A stretch of DNA of 64,000 bases from Lacticaseibacillus parakribbianus (GTDB lineage: Bacteria; Bacillota; Bacilli; Lactobacillales; Lactobacillaceae). Both the position numbers and the translations under genes were made by a program. The notes under the pieces are model-generated. The model made no database searches. It was given only the letters and a program-made list of their open reading frames with translations, and was not told where the DNA came from. This document shows, one piece after another, positions 25,377-33,665 of the stretch; within the stretch, counting starts at the first letter, position 1, and each line of letters begins with the position of its first letter. The stretch covers positions 158,624-222,623 of the forward strand of contig NZ_JANQBA010000003.1 in assembly GCF_025490915.1 (NCBI RefSeq), given 5' to 3'.

Positions 25377-26102
25377 TTATTCTGCGGTAACGGTGCTGGA
25401 AAGCGTCCAGGTCACGGTCGCGTCGTACTGGCCTTTCTTAACGTTGGCGTTCTTGGTGATGGCCAGCTTCGTGGTCGTCGCGTCGACGGTCGCCTTGGTG
25501 TCGCCTTGGCCAAAGGTCTTGGCGGCGTTCCAAATCGTCACGTCCCCGCCGTTGGTGGTCAGGTCAGCGGTCGTCGCGCCTTGGGTAAAGTTGTCGGCGG
25601 TCGCGGCACCGAGCCCGAGGGTCAGCGTCCCGATCAGCTTGTCACCGGCGGCGATTGCGGCAGCGCGATCGCTCAGCTGGTCTGCAGTTGCGGTGGCGTT
25701 GTCAAAATCGGAAACCGAGGCGCTGAGCTTCCAGCCAGCGCTGGTACCGCGCAGGTCGGTCACCTGCAGCTTGCCCTCTTGGTTTTCGGCCGCGTCGCCG
25801 GTCTTGGCAAGCGTTACGCCGTCCTTGTAAGGCAGCGTGACACCGGCGATGACGCTGGCCACGCTGGTCTTATCGAAGTTCAGATCCGGTGCCTGCACCA
25901 GCCACAGGTTCTTGTAGTCGCCGGTCCCTTCGTCACCACCGGGCGTGGTGGTGCCATCGTTACCGGCCGTCACGGTGAATTCAGCCTTGGTGGTCCCTTG
26001 AGGCTCACCGTTCGCCCCGGCAGCGGAAACGCCAAGCGGTGCAACCGTGGTGGTAGCGGCCAAAACAAGTGCAGCGGCACTAACAAGTAAAGATTTCTTC
26101 AT
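25377..26102 (-). CDS. WxL-domain surface protein, 241 aa (cluster 2)
   Basis: Secreted WxL protein with signal peptide (cut near VSA-A), an acidic Gly/Thr spacer, and a WxL domain with both motifs (TSAGWKLSASV and ATVTWTLSS). ATG with AGGAGGAATTCACTG upstream and a near-perfect promoter further upstream, followed at once by a terminator. This pattern suggests an abundant, independently expressed wall protein. First gene of cluster 2 on the minus strand. Confidence 0.93.
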   Translation of the reverse strand: MKKSLLVSAAALVLAATTTVAPLGVSAAGANGEPQGTTKAEFTVTAGNDGTTTPGGDEGTGDYKNLWLVQAPDLNFDKTSVASVIAGVTLPYKDGVTLAKTGDAAENQEGKLQVTDLRGTSAGWKLSASVSDFDNATATADQLSDRAAAIAAGDKLIGTLTLGLGAATADNFTQGATTADLTTNGGDVTIWNAAKTFGQGDTKATVDATTTKLAITKNANVKKGQYDATVTWTLSSTVTAE

Positions 26103-26176
26103 CAGTGAATTCCTCCTATTTGACTCGCTGCCCCACGGCGTCCTAACGCCCAGCGAAGTTCTTAGATAACAAATTG

Positions 26177-26205
26177 ACTATAGCAATTCACAAATATTTC
26201 GTCAA
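26177..26205 (-). promoter_or_regulatory. Strong promoter of the cluster 2 WxL gene
   Basis: Minus strand: TTGACG (26200-26205), 17 bp of AT-rich spacer, TATAGT (26177-26182). Confidence 0.8.
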
Positions 26206-26529
26206 TCGGGCACAATTTGCCGCTCGCTCGGCCGGAACGAAATCTCGTTAAAATATACTTGAATCGTTATATGAACCGTGTAAATGTTCCGTCAGCCCTG
26301 ATTCCAAGGGAATTCTCATATTGTGGTCGTTCTTTATCTCCCCGTTGAAATGTAACAAAGCCTTTTTACAAAAGCTGACGTAAAATAAGTGCCGAGCGAT
26401 TTTATAACTATTAGTTTAGGACGGCAACTAACATCGACCGAAAGCGCCGATGGTCGGCGCATAAAATTTATTTTATAAAATTGATACAAAATTTTGACTC
26501 AGAAATATTTTATTTTTTGCGGCCACAAC
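26206..26529. other. AT-rich intergenic region upstream of WxL cluster 2
   Basis: Markedly lower GC than the surroundings and rich in A/T runs. No ORF, hairpin with T-run or repeat was recognised. It could hold regulator sites or be a UP-element-rich upstream region, which is inference. Confidence 0.4.
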
Positions 26530-26561
26530 AAAAAAACCTGCCGCCGCAGTCGCAGCAACAG
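26530..26561 (-). terminator. Terminator of the aquaporin gene
   Basis: Minus strand: CTGTTGCTGC pairs (with wobbles) with GCGGCGGCAG, followed by G and seven T. Confidence 0.75.
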
Positions 26562-26577
26562 GGGTTCCAGTTCGTGT

Positions 26578-27228
26578 CTAGTCTTCCGTGCCGAGCAGGA
26601 ACCGGCCGGCGAAGGCCGCGACGACCGCCCCGACTTCCGGGGCGACGATGTACAGCCACAGGTGACTCAAGGCCGAGCCGCCGGCGAAGATTGCCGGGCC
26701 GATCGACCGCGCCGGGTTCAGGGAGGCGCCGGTCAGGTTGACGGAGAAGATAATCAAAAGCATCAGCGTCACGCCGATGGTCAGGCCGGCGAAGTCCCCG
26801 TTGCCGGTTTTGGCCGTGACGGCGAGAATCACCATCAAAAACAAGAAGGTGGCCAGGGCCTCAACGAAGAAGGCCGTGCCGACGTCGAGCTTAGGAAAAT
26901 CGGTCTGCGCCAGCTGGTTGGTCGGCAGCTTCAAGGCGCCGACCACCACGCGAACCGCGCCGCTGGCCGCAATCGCGCCGATAATCTGGGCGACCATGTA
27001 GGCGAAACCCTCGCCGACCGGGGTGCGGCCGTTGATCATCATCGCGGTGGTGACCGCCGGGTTGAAGTGGCCCCCGGAAATACCGCCGAACGCGTAGGCC
27101 GACACGGTGATGGCCAGGCCGAAGCCGATGGCGATGGTCAACGCGTCCCCTTTTGCGAACAGCACGGCGCCGCTACCGAGGAAAACCAGCAGGAAGGTGC
27201 CCAAGAACTCCGAAACAAGTTTTTGCAT
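26578..27228 (-). CDS. Aquaporin / glycerol-facilitator family channel (MIP), 216 aa
   Basis: Six-helix channel for water and small neutral solutes. Both NPA boxes are present: SGGHFNPAVT and GASLNPARSIGPAIF, the latter carrying the selectivity-filter Arg. The short length and the second-box context are closer to the water-type AqpZ branch than to GlpF, but solute range cannot be told by eye. The ATG at 27228 follows GGAGGTATCATTG; the upstream extension is in promoter-like sequence. Monocistronic, with its own terminator. Confidence 0.9.
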   Translation of the reverse strand: MQKLVSEFLGTFLLVFLGSGAVLFAKGDALTIAIGFGLAITVSAYAFGGISGGHFNPAVTTAMMINGRTPVGEGFAYMVAQIIGAIAASGAVRVVVGALKLPTNQLAQTDFPKLDVGTAFFVEALATFLFLMVILAVTAKTGNGDFAGLTIGVTLMLLIIFSVNLTGASLNPARSIGPAIFAGGSALSHLWLYIVAPEVGAVVAAFAGRFLLGTED

Positions 27229-27581
27229 CAATGATACCTCCATAACCCGCGACCAACTGGCCGCTGAATGACTCCAGTATAGCACGGCGGCCGCGCAAAA
27301 TGGGCGTTTCGAGCAATATTGATTGCAAAAAATTTATAATCAAACTAATAAAGGCGGTGAGGCCAGCCGCGCCGGTCGCAGCCGCCGCAAGCGCCGCGTC
27401 GGGGCCGCTTCAGGCACGGGCTGACAGGCCCTCACCAATCTCTTGCGAGCGGTCACGACGGGGCTTCGCTTCACGGTCTATCCCATTCGGCCACCTGCGA
27501 CGCCTTTTGCGGCAGTTCTCCGATTCGCGCGGCCGCCAGCGTTCACTCGGTAGCAGCCGCAGGACCCCGGCCAGCCACCCG
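27229..27581. other. Intergenic region between the aquaporin and cardiolipin synthase genes
   Basis: A minus-strand -10-like TATACT lies near 27276. The rest is GC-rich, with no convincing ORF or RNA. No terminator for the cardiolipin synthase gene was recognised. Confidence 0.4.
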
Positions 27582-29036
27582 CTACAGAATCGGTGAGATC
27601 AGCCGCGAGAAGGTCTGCTTGAAGCGCAGCCAGCGCGGCATCGCCGCGAAGTCGGCCGCGGTGACGCGGCGGCTCTTGGCGACGTCGGCCGTGAAGATAT
27701 CCTGCAGCTGGGCGGCCAGGTCATGGTCGTAGACGAAGGCGTTGGCCTCGAAGTTCAGGCCGAAGCTGCGAAAGTCCATGTTGGCCGAACCGACCGAGGC
27801 GATTGCGGCGTCGACCACCATCACCTTGGCGTGGAGGAAGCCGGCCTCATAGAAGTAAATCTCGGCGCCATCCTGGGCCAGGCCCCGGGCGTAGTACTGG
27901 CTGGCGCGGTAGACGAAGGCGTGGTCGGGCATGTGCGGAATCATGATTCGCACCCGCACCCCGCTGTGAATCGCGGTGCGAAGGCTGGTCAGGACGCTTT
28001 CGTCGGGAATCAGGTACGGGGTCTGAATGTCCAGGCTGACCCGGGCGGCGTTGATCATTTTCATGTAACCCAGCTTGATCTGAGCCAGGTCGTTCTGGGG
28101 GCCGCTGGCGACGATCTGCATCATCGCGGTGCCTAGCCCGTTGTTGACCTTGGGAAAATGCGTCTGGTTGATGTCCAGCGGATGCGTCCCGCCGGTGGTC
28201 GCGTTCCAGTCGCGGATGAACTGCTGCTGCAGGGCCAGCGCCGCGTCGCCTTCGACCTTCAGGTGGGTGTCGCGCCAGGCGCCGAACTTCTTCAGCCGGC
28301 CGACGTACTGGTCGCCGATATTGAAGCCGCCGATGTAGCCGGTCCAGCCGTCGATCGCGACGATTTTGCGGTGGTTGCGGAAGTTCAGGCGAAAGTCCAG
28401 CCGGTGGTGGATGCCCAGGAACGGCTCGACAATGCCGCCGGCCGCGCGAAGCGGGGCGAAGAACTCGGCCTTGGTGCCCAGCGACCCCCAGGCGTCGTAC
28501 AGCACCCGTACCGCCACGCCTTCCTGGGCCTTAGCGGTCAAGGCGGCCAGGATGCTGGCGCCGAGCTGATCGCCGTAGAACGTGTAGAATTCCACGAAGA
28601 CGCTGTGCGAAGCCGCCGCGATTTCCTGGCGCAGGTCGGTGAACAAGGCGGTACCGGCGGTGAAAATGGCGACCTGATTGTTGGTGGTCACGTAGCTTTG
28701 ATCCGTGTTTTGGAACAGCGTGATCATGTTTTTGGCCGTCGCCTCCATCTGCGTGTCGCTCGGCGCGGCCTTGGGAATCAGCTCCTGCTGACGCTTGAGC
28801 ACCGCCCCGAGCTCACCGTGCGGCTGGGCCCGTACCTTGGCCAACTGCCGGTGCGACAGCTTGCGGCCGAAGAAGTAGTAGAACAAGAACCCGGCGATGG
28901 GAATGAAGTTGAGCACCAACAGCCACGCCCAGGTTGCGGCGATGTCGCGCTTTTCGCGAAACACGGTGATAATAGCGGCAATCACGTTCAGCAGGTACAA
29001 CGCGCTGATGATCGTCTTAATCATGGTCCAGTCCAT
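27582..29036 (-). CDS. cls: Cardiolipin synthase, 484 aa
   Basis: Membrane enzyme of the phospholipase D superfamily that joins two phosphatidylglycerol molecules to cardiolipin. Two N-terminal membrane helices (about residues 5-25 and 35-55, RLAATWAWLLVLNFIPIAGF-type) are followed by two HKD motifs: NHRKIVAIDGWTGYIGG (first) and HAKVMVVDAAIASVGSAN (second). Full family length. ATG preceded by GGAGGGACCTT. No close operon partner. Confidence 0.95.
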   Translation of the reverse strand: MDWTMIKTIISALYLLNVIAAIITVFREKRDIAATWAWLLVLNFIPIAGFLFYYFFGRKLSHRQLAKVRAQPHGELGAVLKRQQELIPKAAPSDTQMEATAKNMITLFQNTDQSYVTTNNQVAIFTAGTALFTDLRQEIAAASHSVFVEFYTFYGDQLGASILAALTAKAQEGVAVRVLYDAWGSLGTKAEFFAPLRAAGGIVEPFLGIHHRLDFRLNFRNHRKIVAIDGWTGYIGGFNIGDQYVGRLKKFGAWRDTHLKVEGDAALALQQQFIRDWNATTGGTHPLDINQTHFPKVNNGLGTAMMQIVASGPQNDLAQIKLGYMKMINAARVSLDIQTPYLIPDESVLTSLRTAIHSGVRVRIMIPHMPDHAFVYRASQYYARGLAQDGAEIYFYEAGFLHAKVMVVDAAIASVGSANMDFRSFGLNFEANAFVYDHDLAAQLQDIFTADVAKSRRVTAADFAAMPRWLRFKQTFSRLISPIL

Positions 29037-29123
29037 AAGGTCCCTCCAGAGTCGTATGCTTGGCTATAAGGTACCGCAACTCGGCGCAAAAAAACAGCCG
29101 CATTGGCTTGCGACCGTCATGTT

Positions 29124-29690
29124 TCACTGATTTCGTTCGGCCAAGAGCGTCCCCAGTAGCGCCAAAAGCAGCCACAACAGGAGATCCGCCAGCGAATTGA
29201 AATGCAGATCCATCTGAATATGGTCGCCGGACAGCCCCTTGACCACCAGCGGCAGCAAAAGCGCGTTGAACAGGCTCAGGCCAAGCCCCCACCAGCCGCC
29301 GCTCACCAACCGCTTGGCGGCCGGCGCCAGCGGTTGCCGGTGCAGCGCCGCCTGAAGCAGCGGCCACAGTGCGACCACCAAAACCAACGTCGGCAGGGTC
29401 TCGACCAAGGTGACCGCGGTCAGCCCGACGCGCAACCCGGTGGTCACCGGCCCCATCACGCCAAGGCCGAGTGCCACTTGCCACCAGCCGGCGGCCCCGC
29501 TACCCACGCGGTGCCACCCGCTGAACTGCGCCACCACCGCATCGTGGTAGACGTGACCGGGCCCCAGATCCACCCGGGTCACCGTCACCTGCCCCGCCGC
29601 CGTCGCCACCACCACGGCGACGGCCGCCAGGGCTGCCAGCACCAACAGAAGCGCGACCACGCGAGCCAACCCAGCCCTTTTTTGATTCAT
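29124..29690 (-). CDS. Four-helix membrane protein, 188 aa (DUF2975-like?)
   Basis: Predicted helices at about residues 12-32, 72-90, 98-112, 130-150 and 165-183. There is a short extracytoplasmic beta-rich region after helix 1 (QVTVTRVDLGPGHVYHD). The phrase KRLVSGGWWGLGLSLFNALLLP resembles the DUF2975 group of small membrane proteins, but the match is loose. The ATG at 29690 follows GGGGAGGCGTCAAA. Unlike most DUF2975 genes, no Xre regulator adjoins it. Confidence 0.65.
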   Translation of the reverse strand: MNQKRAGLARVVALLLVLAALAAVAVVVATAAGQVTVTRVDLGPGHVYHDAVVAQFSGWHRVGSGAAGWWQVALGLGVMGPVTTGLRVGLTAVTLVETLPTLVLVVALWPLLQAALHRQPLAPAAKRLVSGGWWGLGLSLFNALLLPLVVKGLSGDHIQMDLHFNSLADLLLWLLLALLGTLLAERNQ

Positions 29691-29818
29691 TTTGACGCCT
29701 CCCCATCGACAATTCCAACAATTCTCACTCACGAATCGACTTGATTATAGGGGAAGAAAGCGGTTTCTTCAACCTTAATTCTGGGGAAAATCCTGATTTT
29801 CACGTCGCAAAGGCAAGC

Positions 29819-29844
29819 AAAAAGCGACCCGGTCATGGGTCGCT
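29819..29844 (-). terminator. Terminator of the zinc-starvation operon
   Basis: Minus strand: AGCGACCC pairs with GGGTCGCT and TTTT follows, 13 bp after the stop of the 36-aa gene. Confidence 0.85.
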
Positions 29845-29856
29845 CACGCAAATCTG

Positions 29857-29967
29857 CTACTTGCCGCGTTTCTTGGCGTCTTTGAGTGTTCGCAAGGCGC
29901 GGCTGCGGGTCTTGCGGTTCGGGCTTCTCAGCTCGCGGTAGGCGGTTGCGGTGTCTTGTTTACTCAT
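29857..29967 (-). CDS. Very small basic protein, 36 aa, coupled to rpsN
   Basis: Begins one nucleotide after the rpsN stop (TAA C ATG), so translation is almost certainly coupled, and ends just before the operon terminator. The product is strongly basic and helical (ELRSPNRKTRSRAL, then TLKDAKKRGK), like a ribosomal or RNA-binding peptide. It is not L31, L33, L36 or S18 and has no Cys. Its place in a zinc-regulated operon suggests a role in zinc-free ribosomes, which is inference. Too short for most gene finders. Confidence 0.6.
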   Translation of the reverse strand: MSKQDTATAYRELRSPNRKTRSRALRTLKDAKKRGK

Positions 29968-29968
29968 G

Positions 29969-30238
29969 TTACCAGCTCGCTTTCTTCACGCCGGGAATCT
30001 GACCCTTGTGTGCCAGCTCACGGAAGTTCAGCCGCGACAGGCCGAACTTGCGCAGGTAGGCGTGGGGCCGGCCGTCCAGCGCGTCGCGGTGGTGCAGCCG
30101 CACCGGGCTGGAGTCCCGCGGCAGCTTGGCCAGCCCCGCGTAGTCGCCGGCGGCTTTCAGGGCCGCGCGTTTGGCGGCGAACTTCACGACCAGCGCTTCT
30201 TGGCGCTTGGCCTTTTCGATCTTCGAACGTTTTGCCAT
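29969..30238 (-). CDS. rpsN: Ribosomal protein S14, zinc-independent form, 89 aa
   Basis: Alternative S14 without the two CxxC zinc-binding pairs. Typical segments are [40 protein letters not shown] and [18 protein letters not shown]. This form replaces the zinc-containing S14 when zinc is scarce. Its ATG directly follows the TGA of the zinc-binding protein gene, and Zur-like boxes precede the operon, which fits that role. Confidence 0.95.
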   Translation of the reverse strand: MAKRSKIEKAKRQEALVVKFAAKRAALKAAGDYAGLAKLPRDSSPVRLHHRDALDGRPHAYLRKFGLSRLNFRELAHKGQIPGVKKASW

Positions 30239-31150
30239 TCAATTCCCTCCATTGTGGTCGCGCTGAATCTTGGCCAGCGCGTTGTACTGTTGCATCATCC
30301 AGCTGGTGTAAGTCGCGTTGGCCGGCATGGTTTCGGTGACCTTCAGCACCGGAATCTTGGCCGCGCGAACTTTTTTGACAATATTGGTGACCACTTTGCT
30401 CTCGGCCTGCGTGTTTTGGACGAAAAAGGCCAGCTTGCCGGCCGCGATGGCGGCCTCGAGCTCGCGAATGTCGGCCGGGCTGGGGTCGGTGCCCTCCTCG
30501 ATGGCCTGGGCGAAGTGGTTGTTGACGATGCGGTAGCCCATGGCGTTGAGCGCGTTGTCGAAAACGGGCTCGGACACGGCCACCGCCTGCCCCGCAGCAC
30601 CCTTTTTCAGCGCCGCAATTTTGGCGGTCAGGGGCTTGAGGCTTCTGATGTAGGCCGCGGCGTTCTTCACGTAGGCCGCCTTGTGCTGGGGGTCCTGCTT
30701 GGAACAGGCGACGGCCAGGGCGCGGGCCAGCTTGGGCATCACGTCCGGCTTGTACCAGACGTGCTCGTTGTCGCCGTCCTTGATGCCGACCACCTTGGCC
30801 GCGGTGACCTTGGTGATGCCGGTGTCGTCGGCGGCCAGCAGGCGATTCATCCAGTCGTCGTAGCCGGCGCCGTTTTGGATCACGATCTGGGCCTTGGCCA
30901 CAGTCTTGGCGACGTTGACGGTCGGCTCGTAGTCGTGCGGGTCGATGTCCGGCCGGTTGATCACCGCGGTGACCGTGCCGTGATCGCCGACCACCGCCCG
31001 GGCGACGTCGGCGTAAAAATCGACGCTGGCCACGATCTGCAGCCCCTTGGCCTGCGGTGCGGCGGCCTGGCCGCAGCCGCTCAGCCCCATGGCGGCGACC
31101 AGCGTTAGCAGCGCCGCGACCAGCCAGTGTGTCTTGTGTCTCCCTTGCAT
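30239..31150 (-). CDS. Zinc ABC transporter substrate-binding lipoprotein (ZnuA/AdcA-like), 303 aa
   Basis: Extracellular metal-binding lipoprotein of cluster A-I. The lipobox is LSGC. Conserved metal-site segments are DPHDYEPT, NEHVWYKPDV and NNHFAQAIEEGTDPSPAD. There is no long His-rich loop and no C-terminal ZinT domain. The ATG at 31150 follows GAGGGGAACGC; the 45-nt longer frame includes the Zur box. Permease and ATPase genes are not in the window, so this is an orphan binding protein that must use components encoded elsewhere. First gene of the operon with rpsN and the 36-aa gene. Confidence 0.92.
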   Translation of the reverse strand: MQGRHKTHWLVAALLTLVAAMGLSGCGQAAAPQAKGLQIVASVDFYADVARAVVGDHGTVTAVINRPDIDPHDYEPTVNVAKTVAKAQIVIQNGAGYDDWMNRLLAADDTGITKVTAAKVVGIKDGDNEHVWYKPDVMPKLARALAVACSKQDPQHKAAYVKNAAAYIRSLKPLTAKIAALKKGAAGQAVAVSEPVFDNALNAMGYRIVNNHFAQAIEEGTDPSPADIRELEAAIAAGKLAFFVQNTQAESKVVTNIVKKVRAAKIPVLKVTETMPANATYTSWMMQQYNALAKIQRDHNGGN

Positions 31151-31173
31151 GCGTTCCCCTCGAGTCGTGATAA

Positions 31174-31228
31174 CCGTAACCGTTACGATTAACAAGTTCC
31201 ATCATACCAGCCTGCGTCTGCTTGTCAA
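31174..31228 (-). promoter_or_regulatory. Promoter with Zur-like box of the zinc operon
   Basis: Minus strand: TTGACA (31223-31228), 16 bp, TATGAT (31201-31206) with a TGG before it. Immediately downstream lies the palindrome CGTAACCGTTACG (31175-31187), close to the Firmicute Zur box TCGTAATNATTACGA, placed over the expected transcription start. Confidence 0.75.
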
Positions 31229-31262
31229 TAGTAAGTCGATTCAGCCGTCAACCGCGCAGGCA

Positions 31263-31289
31263 TTACGATTAACGCCGCGTTAATCGTAA
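31263..31289. promoter_or_regulatory. Second, distal Zur-like palindrome
   Basis: TTACGATTAACG and its exact reverse complement CGTTAATCGTAA flank CCG: perfect 12-bp arms. They share TTACGATTAAC with the proximal box (31184-31193). It lies about 35 bp upstream of the -35 box, so it may cooperate in repression by looping. Confidence 0.65.
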
Positions 31290-31443
31290 CGGTTCCTCAT
31301 TAGTGACCTTTGCAGGTTAGCACGGGCAACCCCGGAAAGTCAACCGCCGGCACGAACAAGCCCTGCGCGACGACGCCGCACAGGGCTTGCAAAGACGCAT
31401 TCAATTGCGCCGGGTTGGCTACCTACGCCGTGGCCGCTGGTCG

Positions 31444-32256
31444 TCACGCCAGGATGCCCAGCAGCCCGGCGACGACGGCAAAGGCGATCAGGCCGACCAT
31501 CAGGCGGGTCGGCCGCACCCCTTTTTTGAGCAGCAGGTACAAGATCACGAAGGCGACCAGCGGCAGGAGGCTTGGCACCACCGAGTCGAGAATCTTCTGC
31601 GGGACGAGCTTCAGCTGGCCAAAAGTAGCCTTCAGCGGCGTGGTGACGGTGATGGTGGTGGGAATCAAGGCGCCTAACACCATCATCCCCAAGGCGCCGA
31701 TGGCCTCGGTCACCCGGGCGATGCGACCGCCGGCCAGCAGGTTGGTCACCGCCGTTTTGCCCAGCCGGTAGCCGGCGTAGAAGGTGGTGTGGCCGACGAT
31801 CAAGGCGTAGGCGCAAAACAGCAGGACGAAAAGGATCGGTCCCAAGGCGCTGCCGCTCTTGGCCATGTCGATGCCGATGCCAAGCAAGATCACCTTGACC
31901 AACGACTGGGTGATCGTGTCGCCGATGCCGGCCAAAGGACCCATCAAGGCGGCCTTGAGGTTGTTGATCATGTCGCCGGACACCGGCTGCCCGTTGGCCT
32001 TTTGCTCCTCCAGCGACGCGACGATGCCGGGAATCATCGCCCCCCAGGTGTTTTCGGTGTTGAAGTAGGTCAGCTCGCGGGTCAGCCCCGCGGCCAAGGC
32101 GTCATCGTCGTCCGGGTACAGATCGGCGAGCGTGTAAGACAGCGCATGCGCGAAGCCCAGCCCCATCATCCGCTCGTAGTTGTAACAAATCTGCCCCCAG
32201 GACTGCCAAGCAAACCAAGTCTGACGCAGCGCCTTTTTGCTGATTGTCTTAGTCAT
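31444..32256 (-). CDS. PTS mannose/fructose/sorbose-family IID component, 270 aa
   Basis: Membrane subunit IID of a mannose-type phosphotransferase permease. ALRQTWFAWQSWGQICYNYERMMGLGF near the N-terminus, AGIGDTITQSLVKVIL in the middle and a C-terminal membrane helix are all typical, and length fits. It overlaps the IIC gene by 8 bp and is last of IIB-IIC-IID. A IIA component is not encoded nearby. Confidence 0.93.
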   Translation of the reverse strand: MTKTISKKALRQTWFAWQSWGQICYNYERMMGLGFAHALSYTLADLYPDDDDALAAGLTRELTYFNTENTWGAMIPGIVASLEEQKANGQPVSGDMINNLKAALMGPLAGIGDTITQSLVKVILLGIGIDMAKSGSALGPILFVLLFCAYALIVGHTTFYAGYRLGKTAVTNLLAGGRIARVTEAIGALGMMVLGALIPTTITVTTPLKATFGQLKLVPQKILDSVVPSLLPLVAFVILYLLLKKGVRPTRLMVGLIAFAVVAGLLGILA

Positions 32257-33007
32257 GTTGCTTGCCTCCCATCGGCATGTAGTAGTAGTGAAGCAACGCG
32301 CAACCGGTGCCGACGATGGCCATGGCGGTGATGTTGAGCTTGAGGTAGGCCGCCAAGACGAAGCCGATCAGCAAGAACGGCAGCGTGCTGCGCTTGGCCA
32401 ACGCCTGCATCAGCATCGCCAGGCCCAGCGCCGGCATCAGCTTGCCGATCAGGGTCAAAACCGCGGTGATCTGCGCCGGCAGCGCCGCCATGAACGCGGT
32501 GAAGTAGTGGCCGCCGAAGTACACGCACAGGAAGGCCGGAATGAAGTAAGTGATGAACGGCACGATTTGTGAGGCCAAAAGGTTCATGCGCCGCAGGCCG
32601 CGGATGTCACCGGCGGCGGCGTAACTGTCGGCCTTATGCACCCAGATCGGGTTCAGCGCCATTTTGGCGTTCAGGCACAGCACCCCGAGCAGCCCCAGCG
32701 GCGTGGCAATCGCCAGTCCCGTCGCCGGGTCGCTGTGCGACAGCATCGTCATCGCGACGCCGAGGTAGCCGGCGATCGCCATCTCGTTGGGCAAAGACCC
32801 CCCGATCGCTAAGAGCCCGATGTAAGCGGCCTGAATCGTGGCGCCGACCTGCAGCCCGTAAGTCAGCTCGCCCAGCAGTAGTCCGTCGATCAACCCGGCC
32901 ACCAGCGGCGCCCCGAAGTAAAAGGCCCAGCGCGACCACATCGGAATCGCGGAGCTGGTCAGCCAGCAAAGTGCGGCAATGATCAAGGCAAAGACTAAGG
33001 TCGTCAT
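32249..33007 (-). CDS. PTS mannose/fructose/sorbose-family IIC component, 252 aa
   Basis: Multi-helix membrane channel subunit IIC. The signature GLIDGLLLGELTYGLQVGATIQ and the following LLAIGGSLPNEMA are diagnostic. It overlaps IIB by 4 bp and IID by 8 bp, so the three are translationally coupled. Substrate specificity is not predictable; the missing IIA suggests it is shared with another locus. Confidence 0.93.
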   Translation of the reverse strand: MTTLVFALIIAALCWLTSSAIPMWSRWAFYFGAPLVAGLIDGLLLGELTYGLQVGATIQAAYIGLLAIGGSLPNEMAIAGYLGVAMTMLSHSDPATGLAIATPLGLLGVLCLNAKMALNPIWVHKADSYAAAGDIRGLRRMNLLASQIVPFITYFIPAFLCVYFGGHYFTAFMAALPAQITAVLTLIGKLMPALGLAMLMQALAKRSTLPFLLIGFVLAAYLKLNITAMAIVGTGCALLHYYYMPMGGKQHD

Positions 33008-33471
33008 TTCACATCCTCCAATTCCTGCCTGGCGTCGCTCGGCAGCATCTGCAGGTAGACGTCGGTGCCGGCGGCCGCCAGCGCCTGTAGCGCGGCCACC
33101 TCGGCGGCGCTGGCGAAGACCCGGTGCGTCAGCGGCTGGCGGTCCGGCCGGCTACCCAAGTTGCCGACGTTCAGGTCCGGCAGAGTCACCCCGGCCTGGG
33201 TCAGCGCCAAGGCGGCCTGCGGCGTTTTGAACAAAACGAACACGGGCTCGCCACCGGCTTCGTTCAAGGTCGCCGCGGCGGCGGTCACGCCTTGAATGGC
33301 GATGGTCAGCCCGGCCGGCGCCGACATCGCCAGAATCGAGCTGGTGAAGTCGTCTGCGGCCAAGGCGTCGTCGACGATTAGGATGGTGTCGGCGGGGTAC
33401 TGCTTGATCCAAGTGGTCATGATCTGGCCGTGGACCAGGCGTTCATCGATTCGTGCAAAGGTGATTGACAT
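33004..33471 (-). CDS. PTS mannose/fructose/sorbose-family IIB component, 155 aa
   Basis: Cytoplasmic phosphotransfer subunit. MSITFARIDERLVHGQ holds the phosphorylated His (H14), followed by ILIVDDALAADDF and the C-terminal LQALAAAGTDVYLQMLPSD. ATG with GGAGGCACAACATGT-type site upstream. First gene of the PTS operon. Upstream on the same strand are a repeat element and then a T-box, an unexpected leader for a sugar transporter. Confidence 0.93.
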   Translation of the reverse strand: MSITFARIDERLVHGQIMTTWIKQYPADTILIVDDALAADDFTSSILAMSAPAGLTIAIQGVTAAAATLNEAGGEPVFVLFKTPQAALALTQAGVTLPDLNVGNLGSRPDRQPLTHRVFASAAEVAALQALAAAGTDVYLQMLPSDARQELEDVK

Positions 33472-33508
33472 GTTGTGCCTCCAAAAAAGTGTGGTGTGCA
33501 GGCGGACG

Positions 33509-33664
33509 ACCGGCTAAACGCCGCGCTGCGCTCTGGGTTCGTCGAGCTTCTCGCGGCATCGCCGGTTCGTCTAGCTAAGGCCGGACGCCGGGCCAAAGTG
33601 CGGCCCAACGCCCACCCTTACGCTACCCGACCGGCTAAACGCCGCGCTGCGCTCTGGGTTCGTT
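33509..33664 (-). repeat. Dispersed palindromic repeat, locus 1 (one full unit plus start of the next)
   Basis: Minus-strand orientation. Unit start CCAGAGCGCAG occurs at 33647-33657 and again at 33526-33536 (period 121). The unit carries GTTTAGC, GCGTAAG, GGGCCGCACTTTGGCCC and GAAGCTCGACGAA, the same order as the arrays at 43.7 and 59.0 kb. It lies between the T-box terminator and the PTS genes. Confidence 0.85.
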
Positions 33665-33665
33665 G

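Noticed and set aside
29741-29941. Plus-strand ORF over the rpsN terminator
   Set aside because: No ribosome binding site, and it overlaps the terminator and the coupled 36-aa gene on the other strand.
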